From Skeletonema tropicum (Eukaryota > Bacillariophyta > Thalassiosirophyceae > Thalassiosirales > Thalassiosiraceae), in NCBI GenBank assembly GCA_037178625.1, contig CM074132.1, forward strand, positions 1,860,001 to 1,924,000: 64,000 nucleotides of DNA, written 5' to 3'. The notes under the pieces were generated by a model that saw only the letters and a list, made by a program, of their open reading frames with translations, was not told the origin of the DNA and ran no database searches. Positions 1 through 10,185 of this stretch are shown in pieces (the stretch's first letter is position 1; the number at the start of each line of letters is the position of its first letter). The translations under genes were made by a program, and so were the position numbers.

Positions 1-762
1 GTGGGACAACCAGGGTGGTGGCGGGAGACGAAATTTCCTGTCCGAACTTGTTCCGTTTGCTGGTGCTACGATGGAGCCTCCGTAGGAGGTTGCCATGGTG
101 GTATAACTGTAACCGGAGGTGACGTTGTTGTGTGGAGGGAGAGAGCCCTCTCCCCAGAAAGAGTGGCTCCGTCGGAACTGAAATGCTAGTTGCCCATCCT
201 GAGCTCTATCGCTTGATTTTGTAAACGTGAAATTTTTTCTACTACTATTTTCCCATGCAACAGTGATCCAAGGGGGGGGCCAGGGAGGTTTCGGAGGGGG
301 GTCGGGAAGTGTCGCAATCTTAATAGACTCGTCGATTTCCGTCATATGCTGGTATGGAGCTTCCTTCCTTTCCTGCCATTCTAAAATACTCATCCCTTGT
401 GTTGTTGTTGTTGTCAACACCCACTCTGTGCTGCAGTTGTCTACTGTTTCTACTTTATCCTGTTGAGTAAAAACCTTCCATCCCTGCTTATTATCACTAA
501 ACTGCCAAAGTTGTTTTTCCATTAATCCTTCCTTATTTCTTCCACTATTTCCAAAGCAACCACCTTGTTTGAAATTACATCCGGCCGGCCGATTGGCTCC
601 GCCGCCGCTCTCCTCAAACACTGTAGATGTCTTGTCAATTGATGCATAATTTTTTTCTTTAGAGAGTCTCGTTTTTACGGAGCCATCTATATGATTTATA
701 TACTTTAAAGTGTTGTCGTACCCTGTTCCCAGGGTGCAGTTGGTAGCGGTGTCGGCTGCCAT
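1..762 (-). CDS. Unrecognised protein, 5' part only (runs off window start)
   Basis: Reading the reverse strand from an ATG at 762, the frame stays open for 254 codons to base 1, so the gene continues beyond the window. I do not recognise the product. The N-terminus (MAADTATNCTLGTG) is not a signal peptide. The middle has scattered Cys and Trp, followed by a proline-rich stretch near residue 150 and a second near the window edge. The start is 117 bp from the forward gene at 880, so the two probably share a divergent promoter. An open frame this long in ordinary base composition is unlikely by chance, but no family motif supports it. Confidence 0.55.
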   Translation of the reverse strand, partial: MAADTATNCTLGTGYDNTLKYINHIDGSVKTRLSKEKNYASIDKTSTVFEESGGGANRPAGCNFKQGGCFGNSGRNKEGLMEKQLWQFSDNKQGWKVFTQQDKVETVDNCSTEWVLTTTTTQGMSILEWQERKEAPYQHMTEIDESIKIATLPDPPPKPPWPPPWITVAWENSSRKNFTFTKSSDRAQDGQLAFQFRRSHSFWGEGSLPPHNNVTSGYSYTTMATSYGGSIVAPANGTSSDRKFRLPPPPWLSH

Positions 763-879
763 GGTTCACGTCGATCGCTGTAGACGATGTACTAATTCCT
801 ACGTAGGTATTTATGTCATTTTTTCATATCTTTTCCAGACAACCTGCTTGAGATTGTATTAGCAACTACGATACTTGAC

Positions 880-1287
880 ATGACAAAATCGGTAAAGCAG
901 CAAAGTGCCGCCGCGGGGCCAACAGAATCAAGAATCGAAGCACTCGAGGAAAATGTCACCAAACTCCTTTCCGTATTAACACTCCAAGCAGACCAACTAT
1001 CACGACAGGAAGCCATCATCAATGAATTGAGAGATAAAAAAAGAGCCAAGGAGAATAGACCGCTCTATTTTGTGCTGCTTCTCTTGATAATATTCATCGT
1101 GGTATTACTGAACGTAGACTTACCTGGATATGATACTGTGGTGCAATTGAAGACGCTGGCGACTCCGATGAAGGCACCATTTATCACTGCTGGTTGCTTG
1201 GTTAAGTTTACAATTGGAGATGTGGTGGAGAGTGTGAAAGGGGCGCTGACACGTCCTTCGACTGCTTTGGTCGTGAGGGGTAGATGA
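880..1287 (+). CDS. Small coiled-coil, single-pass membrane protein
   Basis: A 135-residue protein that I cannot assign to a family. Residues 1-62 are polar with heptad-like leucines (EALEENVTKLLSVLTLQADQ), suggesting a short coiled coil. A basic patch (KKRAKENR) precedes a strongly hydrophobic segment near residues 64-81 (LYFVLLLLIIFIVVLL) that should span a membrane once. The C-terminal 50 residues are mixed and end in RGR. There is no cleavable signal peptide, so insertion with a cytosolic coiled-coil head is an inference. It is divergently oriented to the gene at 762. Confidence 0.55.
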   Translation: MTKSVKQQSAAAGPTESRIEALEENVTKLLSVLTLQADQLSRQEAIINELRDKKRAKENRPLYFVLLLLIIFIVVLLNVDLPGYDTVVQLKTLATPMKAPFITAGCLVKFTIGDVVESVKGALTRPSTALVVRGR

Positions 1288-1344
1288 ATGAGAGGTCGAT
1301 GCGGAAGGAGAAGTGGTGATAATATTTGGTATTACTGTCTCAGA

Positions 1345-1681
1345 TTAGATGCTTTCTCCAAAGCGATATTGAATAAAATTCTTCAACTCCTTACAATATA
1401 CATGCTGCGGTAAATTAAAGGGAACAATGTGTGAACTGAAGGCTACGTTACGTGCCACCTGCATTACTCCAACCTGCATTGTATTCAAAATTGCTTCATT
1501 CACAATCTTTTCGTCCCCAACATCTCGCCTGTTCATAAATACAAAGTTAATCAGATTAGATACCTAAAATACTAAAAAGGACCTGCTTCGGTGCAACAAT
1601 ACACGGTCTTTTCTTTGAACCCCGAGAACTGTCCGTCAGATTTTTCTGATTGCATGAAACACAACACATCATCGCCGCCAT
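1345..1681 (-). pseudogene. Possible short gene or gene remnant, frame broken once
   Basis: From an ATG at 1681 the reverse strand encodes a Cys- and Lys-rich start (MAAMMCCVSCNQKNL). It then stops at a TAA near 1562, and a protein-like frame continues one base out of register to a stop at 1345 (63 residues from its first Met, ending QYRFGESI). I found no GT-AG intron of normal length that joins the two frames. It is either a frameshifted remnant, two exons whose boundary I misread, or chance. Confidence 0.25.
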
Positions 1682-2890
1682 GGCATCTCCTAGAGAACAA
1701 CAGTTCTTGGTGGTTGGGTTGTTGCTGATTCATATTTACTACTGATAAATAATAAGGATTGATGTGTGTGGGGCTTTAGAGACTTTGCATAACCCCATGG
1801 CCACATAGTGCCGATTTTATTATAGTGCAATTTGCCGGGGCAGCCCCCTAGAACCCACGTGAGCCCTACGATTTTATAAGAAATCGCTTATCTTATTTTA
1901 TCTGAAAAGAAGAGATAGACAGAGCTTATGTAAGTACAAGAGCTCACAGCACAACCATCTTGGAGACGAAAACGCTCGTGCAACTACGAGATACCAGTTG
2001 GAGAGAGTGCAAGGTTGCATGCTACAATGTCGTAGCTGGTCTGAGAGGTCCAGTGCGGGCTGGATGGCAGGCATCACAACATTCTACCATATCGTATCTA
2101 TCGTCGTCAAGATGCTCATGAGTTGCTGCTGCTTGTCATTACGCTTGGATATGATATAATAAGTAAAAAGCACAAGAGTGTTGCTAAGTGTTGTTTCTCA
2201 TGACTGCATGGACAGTGGCAGGTTCAGCAAAAAAAGCAACTCGGGAAGGATTTATCTTGTTGAATTGCTGCGGTGTAGGGCATTTATTCATTGCAACAAT
2301 TAATTTAAAGATGATATTCATGCAAACTATGAAGATCAGAATACTTCAGAGGCCTTTTAAATCAATTGGTAATGATTACTGGGCTAGAAATCGATGCTGT
2401 AGTCACAAATAAACATATTAGCGTACTTTAACTTTAAAATTTCTGTTATATTAAACATCGGATATTTTATATCCGATCCATATCCGATTGCTGCCAAAAA
2501 GAGGCCAAAATATCCGCGGTTATGTGGCCATCAATAGGATGAAAGTAGGAAATAAGAAGAGAAACAACAAAGAGCGTTGGAAGATATTTGCGAGTTTCTT
2601 TTAAAAATACTGATTCCAAAGTGAATGTGTACCTTATATTTACTAGTCCTTCTGCAATTGACGAAACAGTGATGACTTTTCTTCATGCTTCCGCTAAGTG
2701 CAAGGCAAGCTGTAGCAATAGCAAGCACAGCACAAGCAAGATGACGTGCGTGCTACAGGTTTTGGTAATGTTGTAATGAATGATGACAAAGACAAGCTTG
2801 GTGGTGTGATGTGGTACAGAGAGAGAGAGAGAGAAAGAGAGAGAGGCAACACTGTTGACGCAATAGGTACTTCGCAATAAATAATCCAAC
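1682..2890. other. Gene-poor intergenic stretch
   Basis: No convincing coding frame or RNA gene seen. Around 2455-2490 there are three close copies of ATATCCG or its complement. The 23-base string at about 2431-2453 (beginning ACTTTAAAATTTCTG) recurs on the other strand near 32895-32921, so it may be the end of a small dispersed repeat. A purine tract lies just before the next gene. Confidence 0.4.
2818..2845 (+). repeat. (GA)n microsatellite
   Basis: A 28-base run of alternating A and G with one interruption (GAAAGA), ending about 45 bp upstream of the ATG at 2891. It lies in the probable 5' untranslated region or core promoter of that gene. Confidence 0.9.
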
Positions 2891-4072
2891 ATGCGAGTGT
2901 CGTCCTCCACGTTGCTGCTCATAAGTGCAGCTACTGCTTTCACTTCCGTTCCACATGACACACGCTCATTCTCCACCGGACCTCTCAATGCAGGTGAGAA
3001 ATGTCCACTCATCATTGCAGGCAGTACGAGCGAATGTCTTGGTGCAGCGATGGCCCTTTGTGCAAAGGATGAACTCCTCAATAGCAGCGACAATCAAAGC
3101 CGTCCGCCTGTCCCGCCGTCACAAATGATTGCTTTCTTCAACGAGCTTAGTGGTGATCAACAGCAGCAACCACGAGCACTATCATCAGCAACAGTATCAT
3201 CAATACAAAATGCAATCGTGTTCCTTGGAGAATCTACCGATAACACTGAACAAATGCTTTCACACGCTTTGCAGTTAATGTCACGAATCAATCCATCATC
3301 AGACAGTAGTGATGCATCTCCTATGCTGCACACATCATTACATTTCAACGACAAATCAAAGTTTGATGCACTGTCTATGACACGTAAAAGGTTCTCTTTT
3401 GTTGGGTTACAGGTAGAGGCAGATCTGACTCCATCTCCTGATGATGGGCGGGTTATTTTACCAAGAGATGATGCTGAAGAGTTGGGAAACAAACTACAAA
3501 CATTGCTAGATGGCAACAGTCAATCGTCATTATCTGCAGCAGTCACAATGGGTATTAGAACACATTTAGCCATGCTACAGGCCAACTCACTGCCTCGATC
3601 GAGGGGGGTATTAGGAACAAACAGAGACGTCTGGGCTATGTCAGATATTATAAAAGATGGTATACATGCTGACAACGAGGATTCTCTTCTATTCGAGTAC
3701 AATTATAATTATGATGATCCGTTTGGTGGATGTGATCCTCTGCTCAGGGCGACTGACGCACACTCGATCTCGACACCTGGGTCTGAATATATTAAAGAAT
3801 TCAACAAACAAGAAGTGATTGGAGCGTTCAGTGCGGCGTATACGGCTTTGATGGGGTCTGGGATGGAACCAATATCGAGCATGTGCATTGCTAACAGTGT
3901 CAAACGCATATTTCACAAGCTTGGCAGTACCGATGGAACACATTACGAGCCACCATCTTATTCTTGGAATACTATTGACCTAATTGTAGAACATAGTCGT
4001 ACCGCTAGCCAGCGTGTGGTCACTACAAATGGATTGGCAAGAAAGATGTATAAAGAGTATGGGTATAGATAA
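2891..4072 (+). CDS. Unrecognised protein with plastid-type presequence
   Basis: A 393-residue protein. The N-terminus (MRVSSSTLLLISAATAFTS) looks like a signal peptide whose cleavage site falls at ATA|F. In diatoms a signal peptide followed by an aromatic residue in an ASAFAP-like motif directs proteins into the complex plastid, so plastid import is inferred. The mature part has no motif I recognise. It contains Ser/Gln-rich stretches, a run of Tyr-Asn near residue 270 and a more ordered C-terminal third (EFNKQEVIGAFSAAYTALM). No transmembrane segment is obvious after the signal. It is convergent with DcpS, with about 90 bp between the two stops. Confidence 0.7.
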   Translation: MRVSSSTLLLISAATAFTSVPHDTRSFSTGPLNAGEKCPLIIAGSTSECLGAAMALCAKDELLNSSDNQSRPPVPPSQMIAFFNELSGDQQQQPRALSSATVSSIQNAIVFLGESTDNTEQMLSHALQLMSRINPSSDSSDASPMLHTSLHFNDKSKFDALSMTRKRFSFVGLQVEADLTPSPDDGRVILPRDDAEELGNKLQTLLDGNSQSSLSAAVTMGIRTHLAMLQANSLPRSRGVLGTNRDVWAMSDIIKDGIHADNEDSLLFEYNYNYDDPFGGCDPLLRATDAHSISTPGSEYIKEFNKQEVIGAFSAAYTALMGSGMEPISSMCIANSVKRIFHKLGSTDGTHYEPPSYSWNTIDLIVEHSRTASQRVVTTNGLARKMYKEYGYR

Positions 4073-4164
4073 AGTTTAAATCGATTACTTCCTTCTCCCA
4101 TATATTGTCCTTTTTAGCCTCGAGTGTTTGGAGCATGGATATACTAGATAATAGACTTGAATCA

Positions 4165-5311
4165 TCAATCTCTCTGTTCTTGCAAATAGGTTCCAATGAT
4201 AGCCTCGAGAGCTGTTCCTTTCTTCAATTTGTAAGTGATCGTCCTTTTCTTGTAATAATCTTCCATAGATAAATTTTGAATCACATCGGAAACTAAATGG
4301 CCTCTCTCCACAGAACAGCCAACTTCGTTCTCCAACCGTGTAAAATGGATATGGAAATGATACTGTTAAGAAGACACACATGATAGGCAGATGATGTGAG
4401 GAGATGAGCTGTAATCGATCGAGATAACACTTGATACAATAGTGGTCACTTACAAATTGTGGCTGATAATGAATAAACACTCGTATTTGATCTTGGTCCA
4501 CGCCATATGTTGATTTGATAGCCGCAAGACCTTCCTTCATCATTGCCTTGAGCAACGGAATATGCTCACTTGTCAAATCACGAAGGCATGTAATGCCAGA
4601 TTGCTTACAGATACCCAGACAATACAAGTCCACGGTAGATGGATGGTTCATCCATTCTTCTCTGGGTGTAGTCAGAGGAGGTGGGTGAGATCTCCATTTG
4701 GTGTCGATGTTGATGATGAAATCGTCATGATTCACAAGGAGTCTCTCCTTCTCTTTCTTCACTTCCACCAGATTCTTAATCCAAGAAATACTTCCGCTAT
4801 CCACAACTGTTTGAATGTAAGGTTTTGTGCACTGTAAATACATTTGAGGCGTTTCTTCAATCAAGACATGGCCGAGAGAAGGCATCGCACGGCTGATTTG
4901 ATTTGGCGTGGCTGGAGATATGAGTTCAACGTCAAATTTACCAACGCCGCTGAGCAGTTCCTCGACCTCTTTCGGATTACAATTGCCATGCTCCGGACTT
5001 GCAGTATAGTAGCTGTACTCCTCTCCGCTGTCGCTTGAGAGTTGAAAAGTGTATTGTTTCAGAAAGGAGAGGATCTTGTCTGAAGCTGATGGATCATGTT
5101 TCAAACAATTTCTTTCTGCCACTTGTCCTTTTTCAATATCCTCTTGAGAAAGAAATGGGTTACTCCCTAGCAACGGTTTGTGGAATGGAACTATTGTCAG
5201 TTTGAGGAGAGATTGGGTTGTTTTCGTGGTAGTGTTTTGATCATCGGCACCGACAGGAGCCTCTTCGGTATGTGTGAGGAGCAATGTCGCATGCTGATCA
5301 GATACTGTCAA
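4165..5311 (-). CDS. DCPS: Scavenger mRNA decapping enzyme DcpS (HIT family)
   Basis: DcpS hydrolyses the cap remnant (m7GpppN) left after 3'-to-5' mRNA decay. Two exons, 5311-4454 and 4362-4165, are joined by an intron (GTAAGT...CAG, 91 bp) in phase 0, giving 351 residues; the human enzyme has 337. The C-terminal HIT domain is clear: CLRDLTSEHIPLLKAM, then HYQPQF at the end of exon 1, then YHFHIHF at the start of exon 2. This restores the His-x-His-x-His motif (about H288, H290, H292), with H290 in the position of the catalytic histidine. Reading through the intron would destroy that motif, which is the main support for the splice. The last residues (EAIIGTYLQEQRD) match the usual end of the family. 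The start ATG at 5311 is the first in frame. Confidence 0.92.
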
Positions 5312-5727
5312 TCGATTGGACTTGGCAACTCTTATTGCAGAGAATTTCGAGCGGATTACGGACTATTGCAGCCATTGTTGCTGTGTCAAGTAATGCTTGC
5401 TGCAGCAACATTAATGATGATGTTGTTGTGTGTTGTGTGAGACTCTCACAAGATTTCCGTTCGACGTACAATGTAGTACCGCTCTGACTATTCTATTACC
5501 GCTCTGACTAAATACAACACTCAATTGACAAAACCAAAAACCAAGTGCCGCTCAACTCACCACTCAAAAAATGGAAATCCAAACACCAACCACCATAACC
5601 ACCACCAACCACCCACTCACTCTCAGGAGTACCTACATTATCTCTTATATTATCTTACTACTTACTCTTATCTCGGGCGGGGTTTGATAATCCAATTGCC
5701 GACTAACTAACTGCTGCCTGCTACACG
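5312..5727. promoter_or_regulatory. Divergent intergenic region, DcpS / SET-MYND gene
   Basis: About 416 bp separate the start codons of two divergently transcribed genes, so both promoters must lie here. There is a repeated CCGCTCTGACTA (5478 and 5497) and a C/A-rich tract at about 5540-5625. No recognised binding site was identified. Confidence 0.35.
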
Positions 5728-7548
5728 ATGGCCTCTATTTGCTGCATTCCCACGTTAGATGACTGTGCTGACTGCAGCATTAACGGAGATGGTGGCTACA
5801 GCTGTCAATATTCGCCCTCTGGCAATATTGATGGAGCAACACATCATCATGACATCAAAATGGGTGTCAAACAAGGCCCACATGGTCTTCATGCAGCAGC
5901 CACAGAGGACATTCCAGCCGGCACAGTAATTGTTCAATGCTTACCGCTAGCTCAGTCGCCTATTATACATGGTCCTGCAAAGCCCACCTGCTTTCGTTGC
6001 TTCTTCCAAGAGGGAGATGATGACCTCAGCGGCAGAAGAAAGACGGAGACGCTTTTTAGGTGTTCTCGGTGTCAAATCGCTCGTTATTGCAGTAAAGAGT
6101 GTCAGATGAGTGATTGGAATGAAGGACACAAGTTGGAATGCCAATTCTACGTGAAGCAACGGAAGATTCAGCACAACAATTCTGCAGCAGACGGCGCGGA
6201 AGCCGTCATGCCCAATGCACTCCTGCTGCGTGTGTTTGCTGCACTCAAACACTTACGTGACAAACAATCGGTCGAAGAAGCCTCAATGATCAAAGCTGCA
6301 GTTAGATGCGGTCCGAATCATTTCTCTTCATTGGCTGTATCTCCACAGCATCATTCGCCATCTAAGTCTACAAAGATTTTGAACAGTTCTGAAATGAAGA
6401 TTGTCAAATCAATCATGATGCAACATGCTATCGGAAAAGGCAAACAAAAAGATAGCTCTACAGATGAAAAGACTGCTGCTGCGGTACAGATATGGGGATA
6501 CAACGACAATTGCGCCAATGATGGAGAAATGCCAAAGGAGAATTCATTCACACTTGATCAAGCACTTCTCCGGACGGATGATGCTTTCAGAAAGAACAAC
6601 TTTGGAATATTGGACGCTCTGCATTCTTCTATCGGTGAGGGAGTCTATCCTTGTGCAGCATTGCTAAACCATTCATGTGCACCGAATGCAATTTTGAGGT
6701 ATAAACTTGACAGTGGCGACAATGTGGGGAAGGGGAAGGCATTCCAACCGCCTTTATTGCAGATTGTTGCATGTAGAGATATTGGTAAGGGAGAAGAATT
6801 AACCCATTCCTATGTTGATTTGATGCTCTCAACAAAAGAGCGACAGGCTCGATTACTGAAGACTCATGGTTTTACTTGTGAGTGTAAACGATGTGTTGAG
6901 GGTGAGTACGTAGTATCGTTGCCACAAGATAGAGCGCTTTGGGAGAAGTGGCCATTGGAGCATAGACTCCGTGTCATTGATCAAGTGGAAGGACACAGTC
7001 AAGACAAAAATCTCGTGAGCATTGATTTGGAAACTGCTCTAAATCAATGTAATCTGGGTGAAAGAGACCGAGCTGCTATTTTGGATTGTGCGGATTTTTT
7101 GTCAGGCCAAGCGCAGCAAAGCATGTTACGTGATGACGTTGAAGAAGAGCTGAGCACTTTACGAGACACTATCAATCTGTGGAAAGACAAAGATATAGAC
7201 TGGTGGTGGACTCCGTTCAACTTGCCATTGTATTCTGCCCGAAGTCAATACTTTACTGCTCTTCTTGCGAATCAAGAGATTGCCGAAGCCGTTGACCAGC
7301 TCGAGTTTATTGTCTCTACATTGATCATTGCCTTTTCGCACGTACAACATCATCCACTTTTGGGCTTGCAGCTATTTACGCTTGGCGATGTTTATGCTTA
7401 TTTGGGGAGATCGAGAGCTTGTGGGAGAAAGGCTTACATTACATACCTTTACGCAAAGGAAATTATGACAATAACACACGGAGTTGATCACCCAATGGTT
7501 CTTCAGCTAGATCGAAAACTTGCTGAACATGAACAAGCCAACGCATAG
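5728..7548 (+). CDS. SET and MYND domain protein (SMYD-like)
   Basis: A single-exon, 606-residue protein of the SMYD family, which methylates lysines on histones or other proteins using S-adenosylmethionine. A split SET domain starts near residue 45. A MYND zinc finger has ligands at about C88, C91, C112, C115, C121, C125, H134 and C138. The SET core carries LLNHSCAPNA near residue 312, followed by the region with ELTHSYVDL near 355. A post-SET cysteine cluster CECKRC sits near 384. The C-terminal 200 residues are helical and TPR-like, as in SMYD proteins. The NHSC and Y-containing motifs expected for catalysis are present. The substrate cannot be told from sequence. Nuclear or cytosolic location is inferred, since there is no targeting peptide. 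Confidence 0.9.
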   Translation: MASICCIPTLDDCADCSINGDGGYSCQYSPSGNIDGATHHHDIKMGVKQGPHGLHAAATEDIPAGTVIVQCLPLAQSPIIHGPAKPTCFRCFFQEGDDDLSGRRKTETLFRCSRCQIARYCSKECQMSDWNEGHKLECQFYVKQRKIQHNNSAADGAEAVMPNALLLRVFAALKHLRDKQSVEEASMIKAAVRCGPNHFSSLAVSPQHHSPSKSTKILNSSEMKIVKSIMMQHAIGKGKQKDSSTDEKTAAAVQIWGYNDNCANDGEMPKENSFTLDQALLRTDDAFRKNNFGILDALHSSIGEGVYPCAALLNHSCAPNAILRYKLDSGDNVGKGKAFQPPLLQIVACRDIGKGEELTHSYVDLMLSTKERQARLLKTHGFTCECKRCVEGEYVVSLPQDRALWEKWPLEHRLRVIDQVEGHSQDKNLVSIDLETALNQCNLGERDRAAILDCADFLSGQAQQSMLRDDVEEELSTLRDTINLWKDKDIDWWWTPFNLPLYSARSQYFTALLANQEIAEAVDQLEFIVSTLIIAFSHVQHHPLLGLQLFTLGDVYAYLGRSRACGRKAYITYLYAKEIMTITHGVDHPMVLQLDRKLAEHEQANA

Positions 7549-7989
7549 TGGGAAGTATGATTGAGATTTTGTAATTTGAGATGAGGAGGAGCATCTAAGT
7601 AGGCTGACAGTTGAGGCGAGTTGTCGAAGTAAATGCAACCAGTGCAGTATAGAAAAGAAAAGAGGCGACATTGTCTGTGATATATGATAACGAACATTTG
7701 CTGCAACAGCTCTATATCCAGAGCTGGTGGACGGAGTGATCTCGAGGAGCTTGAGCCGAACGAAGCAGATATCCTATGCGACAAGAAGTGAGTGTTGGTT
7801 CAAATGGGTATAAATTATGTTCACTATTAGGTATATCATATCCATAAGTAGGTATTTATATCCAATTCGCGCCAAAACCACACCAGCACATCACCTCACC
7901 AACCATCCAAACCTACCGCTCCACTTGCTTTCCTACTATCTTTGCTCTATGCTTGTTGTGTATTATGATCATTCAGCCAACTGTAAGTA
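7549..7989. other. Intergenic region
   Basis: About 440 bp between two forward genes. It must hold the 3' untranslated region of the SET-MYND gene and the promoter of the methyltransferase. An ATG at 7963 is followed by AACTGTAAGTAATG, which contains a possible splice donor, so a tiny 5' exon for the downstream gene cannot be ruled out. Confidence 0.35.
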
Positions 7990-9303
7990 ATGAAGAACAT
8001 GAGCGATCAAAGTAGAGATGACGATGATGCAAGTAGCGCCATTTACATTAACTTAACCGTACCACCAAATGTTGAACCTGGCGTCGATTCACTGACATTT
8101 CAATATGACGGAAATGAAATGGAAATTCTGATACCTGAAGATTCCGTGGCTGGTGATGTGTTACAAATTCAGGTTGGTTCTTCTACTGCGGCTGGAAATA
8201 ATTCATCTTCTCAGAGTGGCGATGATGGTGAGATGAAAACCAAATCTACTTCGAGTTTGATGAATGAGCTGAATGGTATAGACGATGTGGGAGTCAATAA
8301 TGACATGAAGCTTGCGCAAAGTGATGCCAGAGAGGGCGTCGCAACAGTCACCCTTGGAGAGGGGAAGTCGACAACTACGCTGCAACTACTTGAAAAACTT
8401 CCCAAAGAACATAGTAGTTCTGCCTGCAACAGAGAAGGAGATGGGACTGCAAATTGTCTATGGCCATCTGGAATATTGCTCGCACAATCTCTTACATCAA
8501 AGATGGGAATTGAGTATCTAACAAAGATATTGAAATGTTCTGACGATAGTCAGATTGTCGATTGTATGGAGCTTGGCTCGGGGTTGGGTACATGTGGAAT
8601 TGCTTTGGCTCATGCATGTGCTTCTATAGAGACATCTTCAAAAACCAGCTACAAGATAGTTCTGACTGATCGAGGAGAATCGACGGTTGCTTTACTCCAA
8701 GAGAATATAGATCGAAATTGCACGCTTGTAAGCGCTAACAAAAAGATTTCAGTGACGTCTCGTCCACTAACCTGGGGCAACGAGCTATCAACTGATTGTT
8801 CTGAACCCAAAAAGTTTAATTGCATAATCGGATCGGATCTATTGTACAACAGTCGCGAATCATACGAGCCCCTCGTTAACACAATTCAACAACACTTGCA
8901 CCCAGATGGTATTGTAATACTCTCGGTAAGATGGAGAAAGCCGGAATTGGAGCGTGAATTCTTTCACAAGGCAGAACGTCTTGGAATAACATTCGTAAAT
9001 TGGAAAGAATTTGAAGAATGTGAAACATTCAAGGAGCGATGTCCTGCTAGATTAAACTGGAAGGATTATGGTAATCCAATGAGTGACTGCTCCAATGAGT
9101 ATTTCCTCAAGACCAATGTATCTGTTGGAAATACCACTAAATCGTTGGCAGAGATTACAGAAGATGACATGGAGTGTTTGAACGATGATGAGTATGCATC
9201 ATTTGAGGAAAAACAGATACAAATGTATGTAGCCTACTTTTCTGAGAAGAAGGGACGAAAGAGAGATTTCGAAGGAATCAGTGACCATACATCTATTACA
9301 TAG
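7990..9303 (+). CDS. METTL21-like (Methyltransf_16) protein methyltransferase
   Basis: A 437-residue protein with two parts. Residues about 15-65 form a beta-rich module with the pattern VPPNVEPGV...IPEDSVAGD, which recurs in many diatom proteins. Residues about 150-320 form a seven-beta-strand methyltransferase of the METTL21/Methyltransf_16 group. Visible features are LWPSGILLAQ (the W/P...G entry to the fold), MELGSGLGTCGIAL near residue 193 (motif I, SAM binding), VLTDRGE (the acidic residue that binds the ribose), and GSDLLYNSR (the D/SDxxY-type post-II motif). Members methylate lysine or histidine on chaperones and translation factors; the substrate here is unknown. The C-terminal 100 residues are acidic and less conserved. 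Confidence 0.85.
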   Translation: MKNMSDQSRDDDDASSAIYINLTVPPNVEPGVDSLTFQYDGNEMEILIPEDSVAGDVLQIQVGSSTAAGNNSSSQSGDDGEMKTKSTSSLMNELNGIDDVGVNNDMKLAQSDAREGVATVTLGEGKSTTTLQLLEKLPKEHSSSACNREGDGTANCLWPSGILLAQSLTSKMGIEYLTKILKCSDDSQIVDCMELGSGLGTCGIALAHACASIETSSKTSYKIVLTDRGESTVALLQENIDRNCTLVSANKKISVTSRPLTWGNELSTDCSEPKKFNCIIGSDLLYNSRESYEPLVNTIQQHLHPDGIVILSVRWRKPELEREFFHKAERLGITFVNWKEFEECETFKERCPARLNWKDYGNPMSDCSNEYFLKTNVSVGNTTKSLAEITEDDMECLNDDEYASFEEKQIQMYVAYFSEKKGRKRDFEGISDHTSIT

Positions 9304-9378
9304 TTATCGTCTACAATAATGTTACAACCTTCTTCTCGTCAGTCTCCAAACATGTTTGTCTCATAGCTCGGCTTTTCG

Positions 9379-10185
9379 CTAACAGTCAAGCTCAGCCTTG
9401 ATGGCTTCGCTATTTGATTTGTTCTTGTTATATTCGAAACACTCTTTTCGATGCCTATTCCAATCCTGCACCTGACACTCACGGCAGCAATAGTTCGCCA
9501 AAGAGCACCGAGTGCAATACATCATAGCATTTCGTGCCACCTTGTTGCCTGGCAACTGACAGCCTGGATTTACGCATATACCAATTTTTGTGATATGCTT
9601 CACTTCCTTATATTTCTTGTCCAAGCAAGAGCAAGGTAGGCGATTTTTGAAGAATTTGACCAGCGTATGCTCGTCAGCACTTTGTAGTTCTGTCATTTTC
9701 GAGGCACCCTGGGCCTGCTTTGTTCCATTGCGATAGTGAGAGACCTCATCTCTCACGAATTGGAAATATTTCGCAAACGAAGCACTCCATCGAGCACCAT
9801 CATTGTGTCCTTTGAGAATGCAGCTCGTCCCTATCATCAGAAAGTGTGATATTACTAATTCTAGCTTGTCTGGATCTTGAATGACCTCCGCATATTCTTG
9901 CATCGTCGCTTTTGTAGCTGCTACTAATACGTTCTCGCCACTCTTCAGGGCATCGTCTGCTGCTCTGAGGTATGCATGAATCAACTTCCGACATATATGC
10001 CCATCATCGACAAGAACATATCCATGATTGCATTTGCATGACGTCTCTACCTCATCTCTTCCTTCTTGTGGTGTGTTGATATCAATCTGCAATCCCCGGA
10101 ACAGTGTCGAAAGTTCCGTCCCTGATGCTGCTTGCGCTTGCCTTGCCTTCCTTGCTTTCCCCTGGCTCTTCTTTCTTGACGCCAT
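9379..10185 (-). CDS. MYND zinc-finger protein
   Basis: A 268-residue protein with a basic start (MASRKKSQGKARKARQAQA) that could act as a nuclear signal. A central helical region has no family match that I can see. A C-terminal MYND finger lies at about residues 200-250 (CVNPGC...MYCTRCSLANYCCRECQVQDWNRHRKEC is the run of ligands, eight Cys/His in the usual order). MYND fingers bind proline-rich partners. There is no SET domain, so this is a binding protein rather than an enzyme. It is convergent with the methyltransferase at 7990-9303 and is the second MYND gene within 4 kb. Confidence 0.82.
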   Translation of the reverse strand: MASRKKSQGKARKARQAQAASGTELSTLFRGLQIDINTPQEGRDEVETSCKCNHGYVLVDDGHICRKLIHAYLRAADDALKSGENVLVAATKATMQEYAEVIQDPDKLELVISHFLMIGTSCILKGHNDGARWSASFAKYFQFVRDEVSHYRNGTKQAQGASKMTELQSADEHTLVKFFKNRLPCSCLDKKYKEVKHITKIGICVNPGCQLPGNKVARNAMMYCTRCSLANYCCRECQVQDWNRHRKECFEYNKNKSNSEAIKAELDC

